Positions 10,101 through 18,821 of a stretch of DNA of 26,426 nucleotides are shown here, in pieces. The notes under the pieces were generated by a model. The model worked only from the letters and a program-made list of their open reading frames with translations, was not told the origin of the DNA and did not search any database. Position numbers and translations under genes: made by a program. Each line of letters starts with the position of its first letter. The first letter of the stretch is position 1. Source of the DNA: Plakobranchus ocellatus (lineage: Eukaryota; Mollusca; Gastropoda; Plakobranchidae). The DNA is taken from NCBI GenBank assembly GCA_019648995.1, contig BLXT01000184.1, positions 32,130 to 58,555 on the forward strand, given 5' to 3'.

Positions 10101-11126
10101 TGGATTGGTAGTTTTATTTTTTTTTTTTTGGTTATTTCTGAAATTGTATATCATATTGGTAACTTACCGGAATAAATGGAAAAAGGGGTAAAAATTCTGT
10201 ATCATTCTGTAAGTTGTTCAGATAGACTGTCATTTTTTCCTTTTCCCTTCCATTTAGAAAATGCATCCCTGCAGATCAGTACAACCGCCTGCGTAAACAG
10301 TGGAAAGAATTGTGGCGGCGCCACCAAGAATTTCGCACAATTCTGTTCTCAGTGCCGTCAGAAATGTCTAAGTTGAGTTTTTCGTACGTTCGAACAAGCA
10401 AGAGTTTGCCTATGGATTCCTCTGTGCTGCTCAACCAAAGCGCTTTTGACAATGAAATGGTATGTTTTACTTCTGTTTCTGTACTTGTAGCTTTCTGAAA
10501 ATCTTTTTTAGAAAGTGTATCATGTATCTTTGAGACTTGTATAGGCCTATCTCTGGCTATATGATGCCAATAGTAGTATGATTAGTCTTTGACATGATTG
10601 ACGACAAAGTTTATTTTTTCCTTTTAAGAAGATTGCAAAGGAAAGATATTTCACCTGCCTGCTCCTGATTTGCAATTTGTAGTTTCAGTGGAACTGGTCC
10701 AAGAGCACTATGATGATTGGACATCCTTTTTTCTCATGCTGGCAATAATTAATAAGCTCCACTGTAGTTTTACTATCTTTGTGTGTATCATCTGGCTTAT
10801 ATTTTATGATGACCACTCTCACTATCCTCATTTTGTGGCCCCCTCCTCTCTACTGCGTGATGTATCTGTTTCAGGAGGAGCAGCATCAAGAGGATCTCAA
10901 GGTTCTAAGGTTGAGGCTGGAGGCCCTCAACAATGTCCAGACCCAGCAGCTAGCTCAGTTGACTGATCTGGTTTCTGACCGCCGCCCGACCTTGGACCCC
11001 TCCAAGGCTGACAGGGTTGATTTTCAAAGTCCAGACCTGACACCTAGGGAGAAGCAGGATCCGGAGAAGGGGCAGAGCGGGGATTGTGGGGATGGTGCGA
11101 TGATGTCCATCTCTGATCTGACATAA
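985..11126 (+). CDS. CEP83: Centrosomal protein of 83 kDa (CEP83/CCDC41), 14 coding exons
   Basis: Coding exons are 985-1172, 2022-2172, 2641-2865, 3566-3682, 3883-4014, 4364-4490, 5606-5725, 6458-6602, 6906-7055, 7518-7749, 8625-8756, 9648-9748, 10258-10459 and 10875-11126. Every junction is GT-AG and phases stay continuous, giving 2274 bases and 757 residues plus stop. CEP83 is a distal-appendage protein of the mother centriole. In vertebrates it sits at the root of the appendage, recruits other distal-appendage proteins and is needed for centriole docking and ciliogenesis. The product is almost all heptad-rich coiled coil after a short Gly-rich N-terminus. Family landmarks match human CEP83 in order and spacing: ADEKARAERHKINYQQLK near residues 40-60, TPQRLELIRTQV at the start of exon 3, RVQAAREEEF in exon 8, QYNRLRKQWKELWRRHQEFR at 614-633, and EEQHQEDLKVLRLRLE opening the last exon. 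Identification rests on remembered family sequence, not a search. An unrelated coiled-coil protein is unlikely because the colinearity covers the full length. Confidence 0.93.
1173..2021 (+). other. CEP83 intron 1
   Basis: GT-AG intron of 849 bases. It contains a degenerate trinucleotide tract (about 1358-1555), listed separately. The rest is AT-rich with a T-rich tract before the acceptor at 2020-2021. No other gene is seen. Confidence 0.85.
1358..1555 (+). repeat. Degenerate trinucleotide (CAG/GTG/GTA) tract
   Basis: About 200 bases inside CEP83 intron 1 consist largely of imperfect trinucleotides: CAGCAGAAGCAG at the left, then many GTG, GTA and TGG steps, then GACAGTGACAG units. Both strands carry open reading frames over part of it (low-complexity Val/Ala-rich and Thr/His-rich), which is the expected by-product of a triplet repeat. 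I read it as a decayed simple repeat and not as a coding exon. Confidence 0.7.
2641..2865 (+). CDS. CEP83: CEP83 exon 3, most conserved N-terminal coiled-coil block
   Basis: This 75-codon exon starts and ends in phase 0, directly after GAATCTGTAG. It encodes MITPQRLELIRTQV, then a Glu/Lys-rich helix and RLRYELSFLKAEYEH. The human protein has the equivalent ILTPQKLELLRAQI and KLRYEHTFLKSEFEH at the same spacing. This block and the C-terminal WRRHQEFR segment are the strongest evidence for the CEP83 assignment. Confidence 0.93.
2866..3565 (+). other. CEP83 intron 3
   Basis: GT-AG intron of 700 bases. It is AT-rich with no coding signal. A slightly GC-richer patch lies at 3350-3410. A short tandem duplication at 3452-3542, listed separately, lies just before the acceptor. 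Confidence 0.8.
3452..3542 (+). repeat. Imperfect tandem duplication, period 54
   Basis: A 37-base block starting TTTTAAAATCTTTATTAATG at 3452-3488 recurs at 3506-3542 with about 33 of 37 positions identical. Another 17 bases separate the blocks. The second copy ends 20 bases before the exon 4 acceptor, so it probably covers the branch-point region. Confidence 0.75.
4015..4363 (+). other. CEP83 intron 5 with a decoy acceptor
   Basis: GT-AG intron of 349 bases. A strong polypyrimidine tract and TTTTAG acceptor occur at 4268-4280, but entry there meets a TGA at once in the incoming phase. The acceptor at 4362-4363 (ACACCATCAG) has a poorer pyrimidine tract, yet it keeps the frame and the family alignment, so I used it. 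Confidence 0.75.
4491..5605 (+). other. CEP83 intron 6
   Basis: The longest CEP83 intron (1115 bases), with donor G|GTTTTT and acceptor TATACAG. It is AT-rich with several poly-T runs on the + strand. A 60-codon frame at 5080-5262 shows no protein-like signal. I see no gene, RNA or mobile element. Confidence 0.8.
5726..6457 (+). other. CEP83 intron 7
   Basis: GT-AG intron of 732 bases, AT-rich. Short overlapping open frames at 5740-6115 are low-complexity and lack coding character. A C-rich patch sits at 6390-6420, before the long pyrimidine tract at the acceptor (6456-6457). Confidence 0.8.
6603..6905 (+). other. CEP83 intron 8
   Basis: GT-AG intron of 303 bases. A good-looking unused acceptor (poly-T then AATTCAGCAG) lies near 6680-6702. 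At 6828-6867 there is a stretch resembling the start of exon 9; see the relic entry. Confidence 0.8.
6828..6867 (+). pseudogene. Possible relic copy of the start of CEP83 exon 9
   Basis: These 40 bases read LEETKLKEMQ in the frame that runs open into exon 9, and exon 9 itself starts FELETKLQEME. Aligning the DNA from CTTAGAG against CTTGAG gives about 22 identical of 27 aligned bases, with a 1-base and a 3-base gap. A donor-like GATGTAAGC follows. No AG upstream gives an entry phase that keeps the frame, and family length agrees without it, so it is probably not used. The match is short and could be chance in A-rich coiled-coil sequence. Confidence 0.35.
7056..7517 (+). other. CEP83 intron 9
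   Basis: GT-AG intron of 462 bases with several poly-T runs and no coding signal. The acceptor region TTACGCAAG|GACCAG|G offers two in-frame AGs six bases apart (ending at 7517 and 7523). The first gives exactly the residue spacing of the human protein between the SVK and STLK motifs. Confidence 0.75.
7750..8624 (+). other. CEP83 intron 10
   Basis: GT-AG intron of 875 bases (donor GAA|GTTAGT, acceptor TTTGTCCAG). AT-rich, with a poly-A run near 8407-8424. No gene, RNA or repeat unit is recognised. Confidence 0.8.
8757..9647 (+). other. CEP83 intron 11
   Basis: GT-AG intron of 891 bases, AT-rich, with no open frame of coding character and no recognisable repeat. The acceptor is CCCCTTCACAG at 9637-9647. 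Confidence 0.8.
9749..10257 (+). other. CEP83 intron 12
   Basis: GT-AG intron of 509 bases (donor CA|GTAAGT). Nothing beyond AT-rich sequence and a poly-T run near 10119-10130. The acceptor tract is TTTTCCCTTCCATTTAG. Confidence 0.8.
10258..10459 (+). CDS. CEP83: CEP83 exon 13, conserved C-terminal segment
   Basis: Encodes residues 607-674. ADQYNRLRKQWKELWRRHQEF corresponds to the human [21 protein letters not shown] segment. It is followed by a non-coiled Ser-rich linker (SKLSFSYVRTSKSLPMDSS) that probably separates the main coiled coil from the last short helix. The donor is ATG|GTATGT and the exon ends in phase 0. Confidence 0.92.
10460..10874 (+). other. CEP83 intron 13
   Basis: GT-AG intron of 415 bases. 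The frame of the last exon is open for some distance into the intron, but that stretch lacks coding character. The acceptor is TGTATCTGTTTCAG at 10861-10874. No other feature is seen. Confidence 0.8.
10875..11126 (+). CDS. CEP83: CEP83 terminal coding exon
   Basis: Encodes residues 675-757. EEQHQEDLKVLRLRLEALNN matches the human EEQHQRELSLLRKRLEELE segment, close to where the human protein ends. Here another 50 or so residues follow, hydrophilic and rich in Asp, Pro and Gly (PREKQDPEKGQSGDCGDG), ending MSISDLT before TAA at 11124-11126. This tail accounts for most of the extra length over human CEP83. Confidence 0.92.
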   Translation, partial: EEQHQEDLKVLRLRLEALNNVQTQQLAQLTDLVSDRRPTLDPSKADRVDFQSPDLTPREKQDPEKGQSGDCGDGAMMSISDLT

Positions 11127-11800
11127 TGCTTTGCTGCATGACATTTTGCATTTATCATTTAGTACGTATATGAATTTGTTTTAGTATTTAAAAAAATGTA
11201 AAAAAAATGTAGATCTATATCTTAGTATGAAAAAAAAATGTAAAAAAAATTTATTAAAAAAATGTAATGCACTAAACAGAATGAAAACTCAAATCTCTCT
11301 GTTTAGTGTGTATAATTTTTTTTAAAGTTATTAACAATTTGTACATTAGGTCAAGTAATAATATGATAAATTAAAGGGTTACCAATTCAATTTTATGAAA
11401 GGTGCTAAGTGAATCTCTGAATCGCAGTAAGTTTCTGAAGTTTTTGATATGCACGAGTGATAAGCAATTTTAACACAAATCTTGAATGCTTTACACCTTG
11501 TCTTTGTGGTTCATCTGCAAAAGGTTGTCTTTAAATTATAATTTAAAGATGAAAGAATAAAAATCTGTGATCATCATGTACCGCTGCAGATAAAATGTTT
11601 GATAGATATCAAACCAATCTTCAGTCAGAAATAACATTTTTTAAACTTTTTTGTACAGCCAAGGAGAGGTGGCAGACGTTTTTCAATATAAGCATAATTT
11701 TGTTCTCCCTATAACTCTATTAACATTGAACATATCATAATGAAATCATTCTTTTTGGTGCAAAAGTATTATTTGTATCAATAAATATTCATTTCTTAAG
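11127..11800 (+). other. CEP83: Probable CEP83 3' UTR
   Basis: AT-rich non-coding sequence after the stop. AATAAA hexamers at 11556-11561 and 11780-11785 are candidate polyadenylation signals. Repeated AAAAAAATGTA units occur at 11190-11265. The transcript end cannot be fixed from sequence alone. Confidence 0.55.
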
Positions 11801-12436
11801 TTTAATTCTTTCCAACTAAATTTTTGGCTGTATTCCAGCCTTATAATTTCCCGCACCTTTTTTTTTTTATATAGCTTTTGTATATACTAATATTCTTAAG
11901 GAATTTGTATCCAACAATTAGTTGAAGCAATTTTTTTTTTATGAAAGAGATTATTAGAAAAAATGCAATAATGTTGAAAGTTGAAATTTCAACTTTTATT
12001 AAGCAAAACTTCTATCACTTTTTTTTTGCGGAATTTAAAAAAAAAAAAGGCTATAATTGTTAATACAGGTACTTATAAAGATTATGTAAAAAAAGGTTTT
12101 AAGCTGCATGTGTTCTTAACTTCCAAGATTGCTTTTCAATTAAAAAACAAAATAGTTAAAAACCTTTGATGGCTGCCGTTAACATAGAATCTACTGGATA
12201 AAATTTGTTTTTTGTTTCTTTCACTCCATAACTTAACATTACATGCTGTCTACACAAGACGTGGTTTGTGGAAAGTCTCACTCTCACTCTCAGCATCCTG
12301 CCATTTTTGCTCTCAGCTGCCGCTTCCTTCATAAATCATTTCCCATTTTTAACATCTGTTAACTTTATGTGATAAATTCCATCCACTAATAATTTGAACA
12401 TGATGTGAAGAAGTTGTACTAAATGAGTCAAGTTTC
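11801..12436. other. Intergenic AT-rich sequence
   Basis: Contains poly-T/poly-A runs (11860-11870, 11931-11940, 12039-12050) and a short CTCACTCTCACTCTCAG stretch near 12279-12295. The 62-codon frame at 11981-12169 is Lys/Asn-rich with no protein-like signal. No gene is seen. Confidence 0.6.
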
Positions 12437-12549
12437 AGATCTGCCAGTGTATTTGCCTGTGTCAGAAATGTGTAGAACTAGCAGGACAAGCCATAGTCCA
12501 GCCAAACTAAGATCTGCCAATGTGTTTGCCTGTGTCAGAAGTGTGTGTA

Positions 12550-12561
12550 GAACTAGCAGGA
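12550..12561. repeat. Target-site duplication, left copy
   Basis: GAACTAGCAGGA here pairs with GAAATAGCAGGA at 12721-12732 (11 of 12 identical). The two copies directly bracket the SINE. Confidence 0.75.
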
Positions 12562-12720
12562 TTAGGGTTTTTGTACAAGCCTGTCCACAACAAGGTGATC
12601 TCAGGCTTTAAGACCCTCCATCAGGCCAGGGCGCTGATGGCGGGGCTCGAACCCGCGACAGAAAGGTCCCTGCAGATCTCAGGGCGGACTCAAAAGCCAC
12701 TGTGCCACCAATGCCCCATA
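12562..12720 (-). mobile_element. tRNA-derived SINE, about 159 bases
   Basis: Read on the - strand from 12720. An A box, TGGCACAGTGG, lies at 12707-12697. An anticodon-like arm follows at 12684-12668, with a perfect 5-bp stem CCCTG/CAGGG and a 7-base loop. Then comes a T arm at 12656-12640 with a perfect 5-bp stem GCGGG/CCCGC and loop TTCGAGC, holding a B box GGTTCGAGCCC. The ends of the acceptor stem do not pair, the variable loop has 11 bases, and the loop lacks the usual T33, so it is not a functional tRNA. About 70 bases of body follow. A 12-base direct duplication flanks the element. It is presumably mobilised by LINE machinery, as SINEs are. Confidence 0.8.
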
Positions 12721-12732
12721 GAAATAGCAGGA
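12721..12732. repeat. Target-site duplication, right copy
   Basis: GAAATAGCAGGA, the partner of 12550-12561. It lies at the tRNA-like (5') end of the SINE. Confidence 0.75.
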
Positions 12733-12753
12733 CAAACCTTAGTCCAGCCAAAC

Positions 12754-14393
12754 ACAAAAAACAAAACTATGCAACCTGCAAACAACACGGAGTGCAAACA
12801 AAAATGAAGTGTAAAAAGTTGAAAGAAAAATCATATTTCCTTTCGTTCTTTATTCAACTCAACATATACCGGTACAACTTGTGATATATTCTCTTCAACT
12901 GTTGTTCTGTTTCAATCAACATGGTAAACTCAGCAATCTAATTAAAAATTCTAAGACATAGTGTGGAAACCTTATGACTAAATATTAACGCTAGTCCATA
13001 ACACGTTTTGAAATGTAAATGTGTACATGGTTGACTATTTATTCTATTTATTATTATGATTAAATTCTTATGGAAATAAACCTACACAAAGAGGGTTTTT
13101 TTTCATTGGTCAATACATGCATTTGTTTATGAATGGTGGAAAGAGAGATTATTGGTAGATGCATACTTGGTTTGCAAAGCATGGGTTCAACTGTGGACAA
13201 GTAAAATGAGAATTTTTATTTTCAGAAAAGTATTGACAAAGATTACAGAATAAAAACTAAGAGGGGGGAAAAAATTATTCTGTGCATGCTGCTAGTTCAA
13301 ATTGGATATGAAAAATAAGGTCATTCGCGATGCTGACTGATTTTTTTTTCATCTCTGATCATGTGACTTCAAAAAGTCGTGAATGATTAAGAGTGACAAA
13401 AAAGAGGAACTAATTATCACTGAAAGAAACCTACGAAATATTCTTTTTATGATAAACCCAAATGTTGGCAACAATTTTTCAAAATTAAAACAAATCAACT
13501 AAAAACATTGAATCATGAATGTCATCATAATTATGAGTTGAACTGGAGAAAAGAAGCATTGTATAGATCCTGGCCGTTGAAACAGAAGGAAAAGTTCCAC
13601 TAGGCACAGTTTGAGATCCCCTGAGGCTCCATGAGAGTTTTACACATACACTGACAGTCTTTGCTCCTGTCAAGCAAATTGGAAATTGTTGCCATCCCTG
13701 TACCAGAGATACAGAACAAATGTCGCTTTTATAAGAACTAAAAAGATAAAATAAAGATGAGTGGTTTATAGTTCATGATGTATCAGGAGTGGTTGATATT
13801 CACGATAATTATTAAATGAAAATTACACATTTTAATTTTTTAAGATTCACAAATCCATTCGTATGCTTCCCTCCCCATTCACTAATGGTGAAGAGAATGC
13901 AAGCAGCCAAGTTTATTTTGTTATACAAGCAAAAAATTACAAAGACAGACAACCCTAATTCAAATGCACATTTATGTCCCCTTGTTGCTAGTTTTTTGCC
14001 GGTGCAAGTGCTAGCAAGTCTAGACTTTAATTTAACTTTAAAGGGAAGGTTTCAGATCAGATGCACAACAATCTGACTGCAGTATTCAGTATTATGTTAA
14101 TATTTAGAGTTGATAACAACAAACCCTCAAATGAATATTTTGAGAGGAACAAATAAAAAAAAAAAGTCATAAAAAGTAAGATCATAATAATGTACTCAAA
14201 GACAAATGATGTGTTCTGGACTTGTAGCTTAATACCACGGATGCCAGTGGCCTCTGAAAAAATAGCAGGAAACTTATCAATTGGCTAGCTAGATAAGTCT
14301 AGATCTACAAGTCATCCCTCTCAAACAAAGAAAGCCTAGATGATGCAATGAACACACGCAGCTTGTACATCTACAACAGGATTTCTAACCCTT
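12754..14393. other. Intergenic sequence, no gene seen
   Basis: AT-rich. TTTATT at 12849-12854, 13038-13043 and 13047-13052 gives AATAAA on the - strand, possible distal 3' ends for a - strand transcript. A weak tRNA-like stretch lies at 13153-13195. Open frames at 13485-13673 (-) and 13816-14076 (+) are not convincing as exons. AGATCT/TCTAGA motifs appear at 14290-14310. Confidence 0.5.
13153..13195 (+). mobile_element. Possible decayed tRNA-derived fragment
   Basis: TGGTAGATGCA resembles a Pol III A box and GGGTTCAACTG, 28 bases later, resembles a degenerate B box. The stretch between (TTGGTTTGCAAAGCATG) recalls the anticodon region of tRNA-Ala-type SINE heads. No duplication or body was found, so this may be chance. 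Confidence 0.25.
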
Positions 14394-14430
14394 TACATAT
14401 ACATACATACATACATACACACATATTATG

Positions 14431-14484
<54 letters not shown>

Positions 14485-14485
14485 T
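14394..14485. repeat. Compound microsatellite (ACAT)n-(TA)n-(CA)n
   Basis: ACAT repeats run from about 14394 to 14420, a TA tract of roughly 45 bases from about 14430 to 14474, then CACACACACA to 14485. The spurious Tyr-Ile frames on both strands come from this repeat. Confidence 0.95.
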
Positions 14486-17400
14486 ACCAATGGTCAGCAT
14501 ATCAAACCTCTGAAGTGTCGAAAAGAAAATCAAGATGTGACTTATTTCTCCATTACAACTCGCATAATTGAAACTTTGTGCTTGCAATATAAACCCTTCA
14601 CAGAGCATCAACCAAAATATTGACATCACATTGAATAGATCAATAATCTGATAAAGTAGATTTTACAAGCAGTGAAAAAATATTTATGTAATTAACATAT
14701 GGAGTCTAAAACATCAATTTCTTTTTTTTTTATTTTTCTGAAGTTGCAAAATGAGCAGCAGGAACTTACAAAACAAAACAAAACATGTAGTCAATAATTT
14801 TTATATGTATAGTCATAAATGTAGGAGGTTTCATTTAAGACAAGGTAGAGATTATTACAGAAGATATGATACCAAAAATAAAGAAAGTAATTCAGACTTT
14901 CATATTAGGTGTGAAAAAGAATTTCCATATGTCTGAATTACTTGGGCAACAATTTACATATTGACTAAAACAAAATGCGCGTAATGAGTCATAAACGCTA
15001 TAACAAGATCTAGTGCAAATTCTAAGGCAAGCATGAAAAAAAAAATCCTTGCAACATAAAAAAGCTCATGCATAATCACAAATGTTTCTTGTAAATTAAA
15101 AATTCATAATTTTTTTTTTTTACTTCATTTAATAGAAAGACGATCCTACTCAAGGCTATCAATACAAAATTTAAAAAAGGAACCCCAGAAAAATTAAGAA
15201 CACCAAGGATCTTTATCCTAAATTATTGCCCATATGAGACTTAGAGCTTCACTTTAAATGCATATCACAAAAACATTTTGCTACAAAGACTTGCTGACAG
15301 CTGGGTGGTACACAAATGTTCTAAAAAAAAAAGGTACCATGATAAAGTAACCAAGATATATTCCATCCAAATATGCAATACTGTTTTACCATTCTAAGTA
15401 AGAAAACACGCATTGTCATATAGATCACACAGCACAAATATGATAACAACCCCATCTGTTTGGCAAAGAGTTCTAAAATAACTCTGGAAATGTAGGAAAA
15501 ATAAGAGTTTTGTGACAACTTTTAAAAATCAGATAGCAGAAATAGAAAAGATTTCAGCCATCAATATTTTATAAAATTATTGCAAGTGGTTTGGAAAACT
15601 GTGGTAAGCCTCTAATTTAGACTCTACAGACTTAACACAATTCATTCTTCATGAGGTGATAGGACTATATATAAAAAATGGTAAACTGAGCAAGCAAGAC
15701 ATTTTCTTCCTATCAACTATAAGATATAAAGATTTAAGCATGCATAATTTTAGGTTCTACTCCATTTTTTCTTCAAAATGGAAAAAAAATATTCCTTACC
15801 TGTCTAAAATAAAGTGTTAACCTAAAGAATTTTTGGTCTCTCCAATACAAATGAATAAGAAACAAAACCATTGATAACGCAAAGAAAACCTTGAATAAAA
15901 TTGCTACAGCTAAAACCAATAATTAAATCACAGATGGCACAGAGAAGCTAAAGAAAATTCAAATCTGGATATTTTCTCTCCAACCTCTCTCACACAAGAA
16001 ACATTTTCTTTTAAAATCTAACACATATTGGAAAATAAAAAGAAAAATTCTCTAAAAAAACAAACCATAGTCTACAAATAAGATTGCCAAAAGAATCATC
16101 CTTAACAGCAAGCTTAAGATATGGCTCTCTAGAGACCATTTGAAGATGTATCTCTTCACCAATGTTTTGAAAATAATATCATTGTAATATGGAATGGAAA
16201 AGTGTTGATTATAAGAGCACTAATTTTACTTCACTAAAGTATAAACTTCAATATTGCTTCAAACTTGTTATTATTACAATATTTTTATACTAAAGTAGAT
16301 ACATGATAGCTACCTATATACGCTATAAAAATGAGGCTCCAAATGTACTTGGAGTGAATTTCAATCAAAGACACTGAACATAAGTCTGTCATAATTTCAT
16401 GAACAAATACGTCATGTGCAAGCAATTCAAAACAAAAGCTGCACACTAATAGATGAGATACAGCATGGGGAAATTTTCTCAAAACAAGATACAGAATTTT
16501 AACTCGCAGCTCTAAGATGATATACATTTTATGAGATTAGCATAGCTACTGAATGATAAAATTCTTTTTTTTTATCTTCAGCATTCATCAGAGAACATTG
16601 AAGTCAGCACAATGAAACCAGTAACAACCAGAAAAAGACAATTAGCGAAGGAATTTTTTCAAACTTCACACTTCTCTCATAAAAAGCATTAAAATGCATG
16701 AGTAGTATTGCATATATGGTGCCAAAAGTATTTCTAAATTACCTCAATTCTCTGAGTAAAAAAAGACTACCTGTGCAGAATCAATAAATTTTAATGAACT
16801 TGATATTTCAATTAGAATTTTCAGAGGCTGATATATATAGCACATCATTTTCCCTCTTAAAACCCTAGAAAAATTTATTACATGCTCACATTTTGAAAGG
16901 ATTAAAATATGCTTTGTAAGTTTACATCTTTACAATGTTCCTAAGGAAAAAAAATAAAAAATTGATCAACACTAGCTTAGTAAAATTGAGGCGGCAACAT
17001 TGAGAAGGCCTTACAAAAAAAAAAACCCTCCCTATGTATAAAAACTCTTTCAAAATAATAGCACTGAAAGAATCCATTTTCAAACATTTTGTGCTGCAAA
17101 TCATATTAATTTATAATACATCAGACATACAAAAAAGGAAACGCCTTCATTTACGCAGTCGTTGTGTTGAATGTGCTCAGTAAATCAGGCCAAGATTGGT
17201 TATGGTTATGAGGAAAAAATTCAGACATTGGAAAACGTTACAAATACTTATTCAAATAACTTTTCAGTGGTATTTACCAACATTCTCTATACTGAGTACG
17301 GCAAAACAAAAAAAAGTTCAGTAATTTCTGTCTAAATTAAGTGCAACCATCATTCTCCACATGACAAAAGCACAAATCAGCGGAACAAATTCTATGTAAA

Positions 17401-17500
17401 TCAGTTGCAAGGCCTTACAATGCAAATATTAAAGACACAAGATAAATTCTACGACATTTTATCACCAGATGCCAGCATAGAAAATGAAGAGAAGCTATTC
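14486..17500. other. Intergenic or 3' transcribed sequence, no gene seen
   Basis: Three kilobases of A-rich (+ strand) unique-looking sequence with many poly-A runs. Open frames are short and lack coding composition. I found no splice-bounded exon, RNA gene or mobile element. It could belong to a long - strand 3' UTR or be plain intergenic DNA. Confidence 0.5.
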
Positions 17501-17523
17501 AAGCCACGAGGGCAATTCAAGTT

Positions 17524-17544
17524 TAAAAAAAAAAAAAAAAAAAA
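17524..17544. repeat. Poly-A tract
   Basis: An uninterrupted A run of about 21 bases at 17524-17544, a little upstream of the tandem duplication that starts at 17572. Confidence 0.8.
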
Positions 17545-17571
17545 CAAATACAAGAGAATGCATTAAGTGTG

Positions 17572-17657
17572 ATCAATGATTCAACTTATGTGCATATTCA
17601 ATATGGTTAAACAAATCAATGATTCAACTTATGTGCATATTCTATATGGATAAAAAC
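17572..17657. repeat. 43-base tandem duplication
   Basis: ATCAATGATTCAACTTATGT and the rest of a 43-base unit occur at 17572-17614 and again, adjoining, at 17615-17657. The first 28 bases are identical and a few changes follow. It looks like a recent local duplication with no coding content. Confidence 0.9.
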
Positions 17658-18821
17658 AAAATTGTGAATGCAATGTAAAGCATCAAGAAAAAACATGTCT
17701 AAACCCCTGTAATTCTTGATAAACTTGTCTTCCAATAAAAACAGAGCAAAATCAAGAAAAGCTTATATTGCTTCATTAGTGTAAGCATGTGCGATATATT
17801 CACAAGTAGCTGCCTGATGGGGCTAAGCAAAAGCAATGAGGCATGATAATAACCAGGAGAGATCCAAAAACAATAACAACAATGCGCACTGCTTTCTCCT
17901 GAATATCATCTTGTTAAAGATTTGTAAAACCCTCCCTCTCCATACATGTCAATGCACACGTAACTTTCACTTCTCTAAATCAATTTTTTCTCTCTCTCTC
18001 TCTTTTTTCAAGCCTTGACAGGCATCCAGTCAGTGTCACCGATTTATACTTTAGATGTTTCAACTCCTGTTAGTTTTATAACCACAAATCAAACCACTTT
18101 CTTCAGAGTTTTCAGTATCAATTCACTTGCACTCACAATTCTTGAGTTAATAATCTTGTCATGATAATGATGCACTGTTACTTCACACAGTTGTACAACT
18201 CCTAAAGCTCTGGTTAGTGAAATGGATGTACGTGGCTTACATACCTAGAGAGTTTACATTTTTTTTAGAAAAGTTCATTTGTCTTTTATAAAAAACCATA
18301 AGCTTTTAGAGAATAGAAATGAATGATACAAACATTTTTTTTTAGTTTAAAAATGAAAGCAGAATGAATTTAAAATGAAAAGAGGAGAAAATACGCAAAA
18401 ATTCTTGGAGGGCTCAAGGACAATAAGTATTTGGTGCTATTTTCCACCATGTAGCAGATCGAGGAAAGGGAAGTAACAACTATTTGACTCAAACAAAATA
18501 CATTCCTTAACTAACAAAAGACAAAAATAACCATCTCTATACCTCACAGAGTCTTTGAGTTATTACAAATTCGCCCTCAACATTCTGGTCCTCGCAATCT
18601 AAGACCTGTATCTCATTGGAAGATATAGAGAAACATAACAAGGTGTGCTTGGAAAAAAAAAACTGGACTTAATTGTCAATATAAAATCATACATTATTTC
18701 AACAGAAAGAAAATCACACTTCCCTGACAAGCGACTCTCAAAACAGTTGTCAAATACCTTTTTTTTTTTTTTAAATACATATTAACCGACATTTCCTTTA
18801 CCCTTACCAGGTAAAAGGACT
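17658..18821. other. Intergenic or 3' transcribed sequence, no gene seen
   Basis: AT-rich, with a CT-rich tract (TCTCTCTCTCTC) at about 17989-18002 and poly-T/poly-A runs near 18761-18772. No coding exon is supported. Confidence 0.5.

Larger units (their letters stand above)
12437..12753. repeat. 73-base tandem dimer, second unit split by a SINE
   Basis: Unit 1 starts AGATCTGCCAGTGTATTTGC at 12437 and runs to 12509. Unit 2 starts at 12510 with the same sequence (few changes, a 2-base GT expansion) as far as 12561. It then breaks off and resumes at 12721-12753, where GACAAACCTTAGTCCAGCCA matches unit 1 at 12485-12507. Removing 12562-12720 and one copy of the 12-base overlap restores a 73-base second unit. 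Origin of the unit unknown. Confidence 0.85.

Noticed and set aside
12640..12717. Functional tRNA gene
   Set aside because: The acceptor stem does not pair, the variable loop is 11 bases, T33 is missing, and the stretch sits inside a TSD-flanked insertion.
13485..13673. 62-codon - strand frame with slightly raised GC
   Set aside because: No splice sites, family resemblance or conserved motif were found. It is within the range of chance frames in 26 kb.
14348..14629. Tyr-Ile-repeat open frames on both strands
   Set aside because: They are translations of the (ACAT)n/(TA)n microsatellite.
17572..17657. CRISPR-like direct repeats
   Set aside because: Only two adjoining copies without spacers, in a eukaryotic genome. 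This is a simple tandem duplication.
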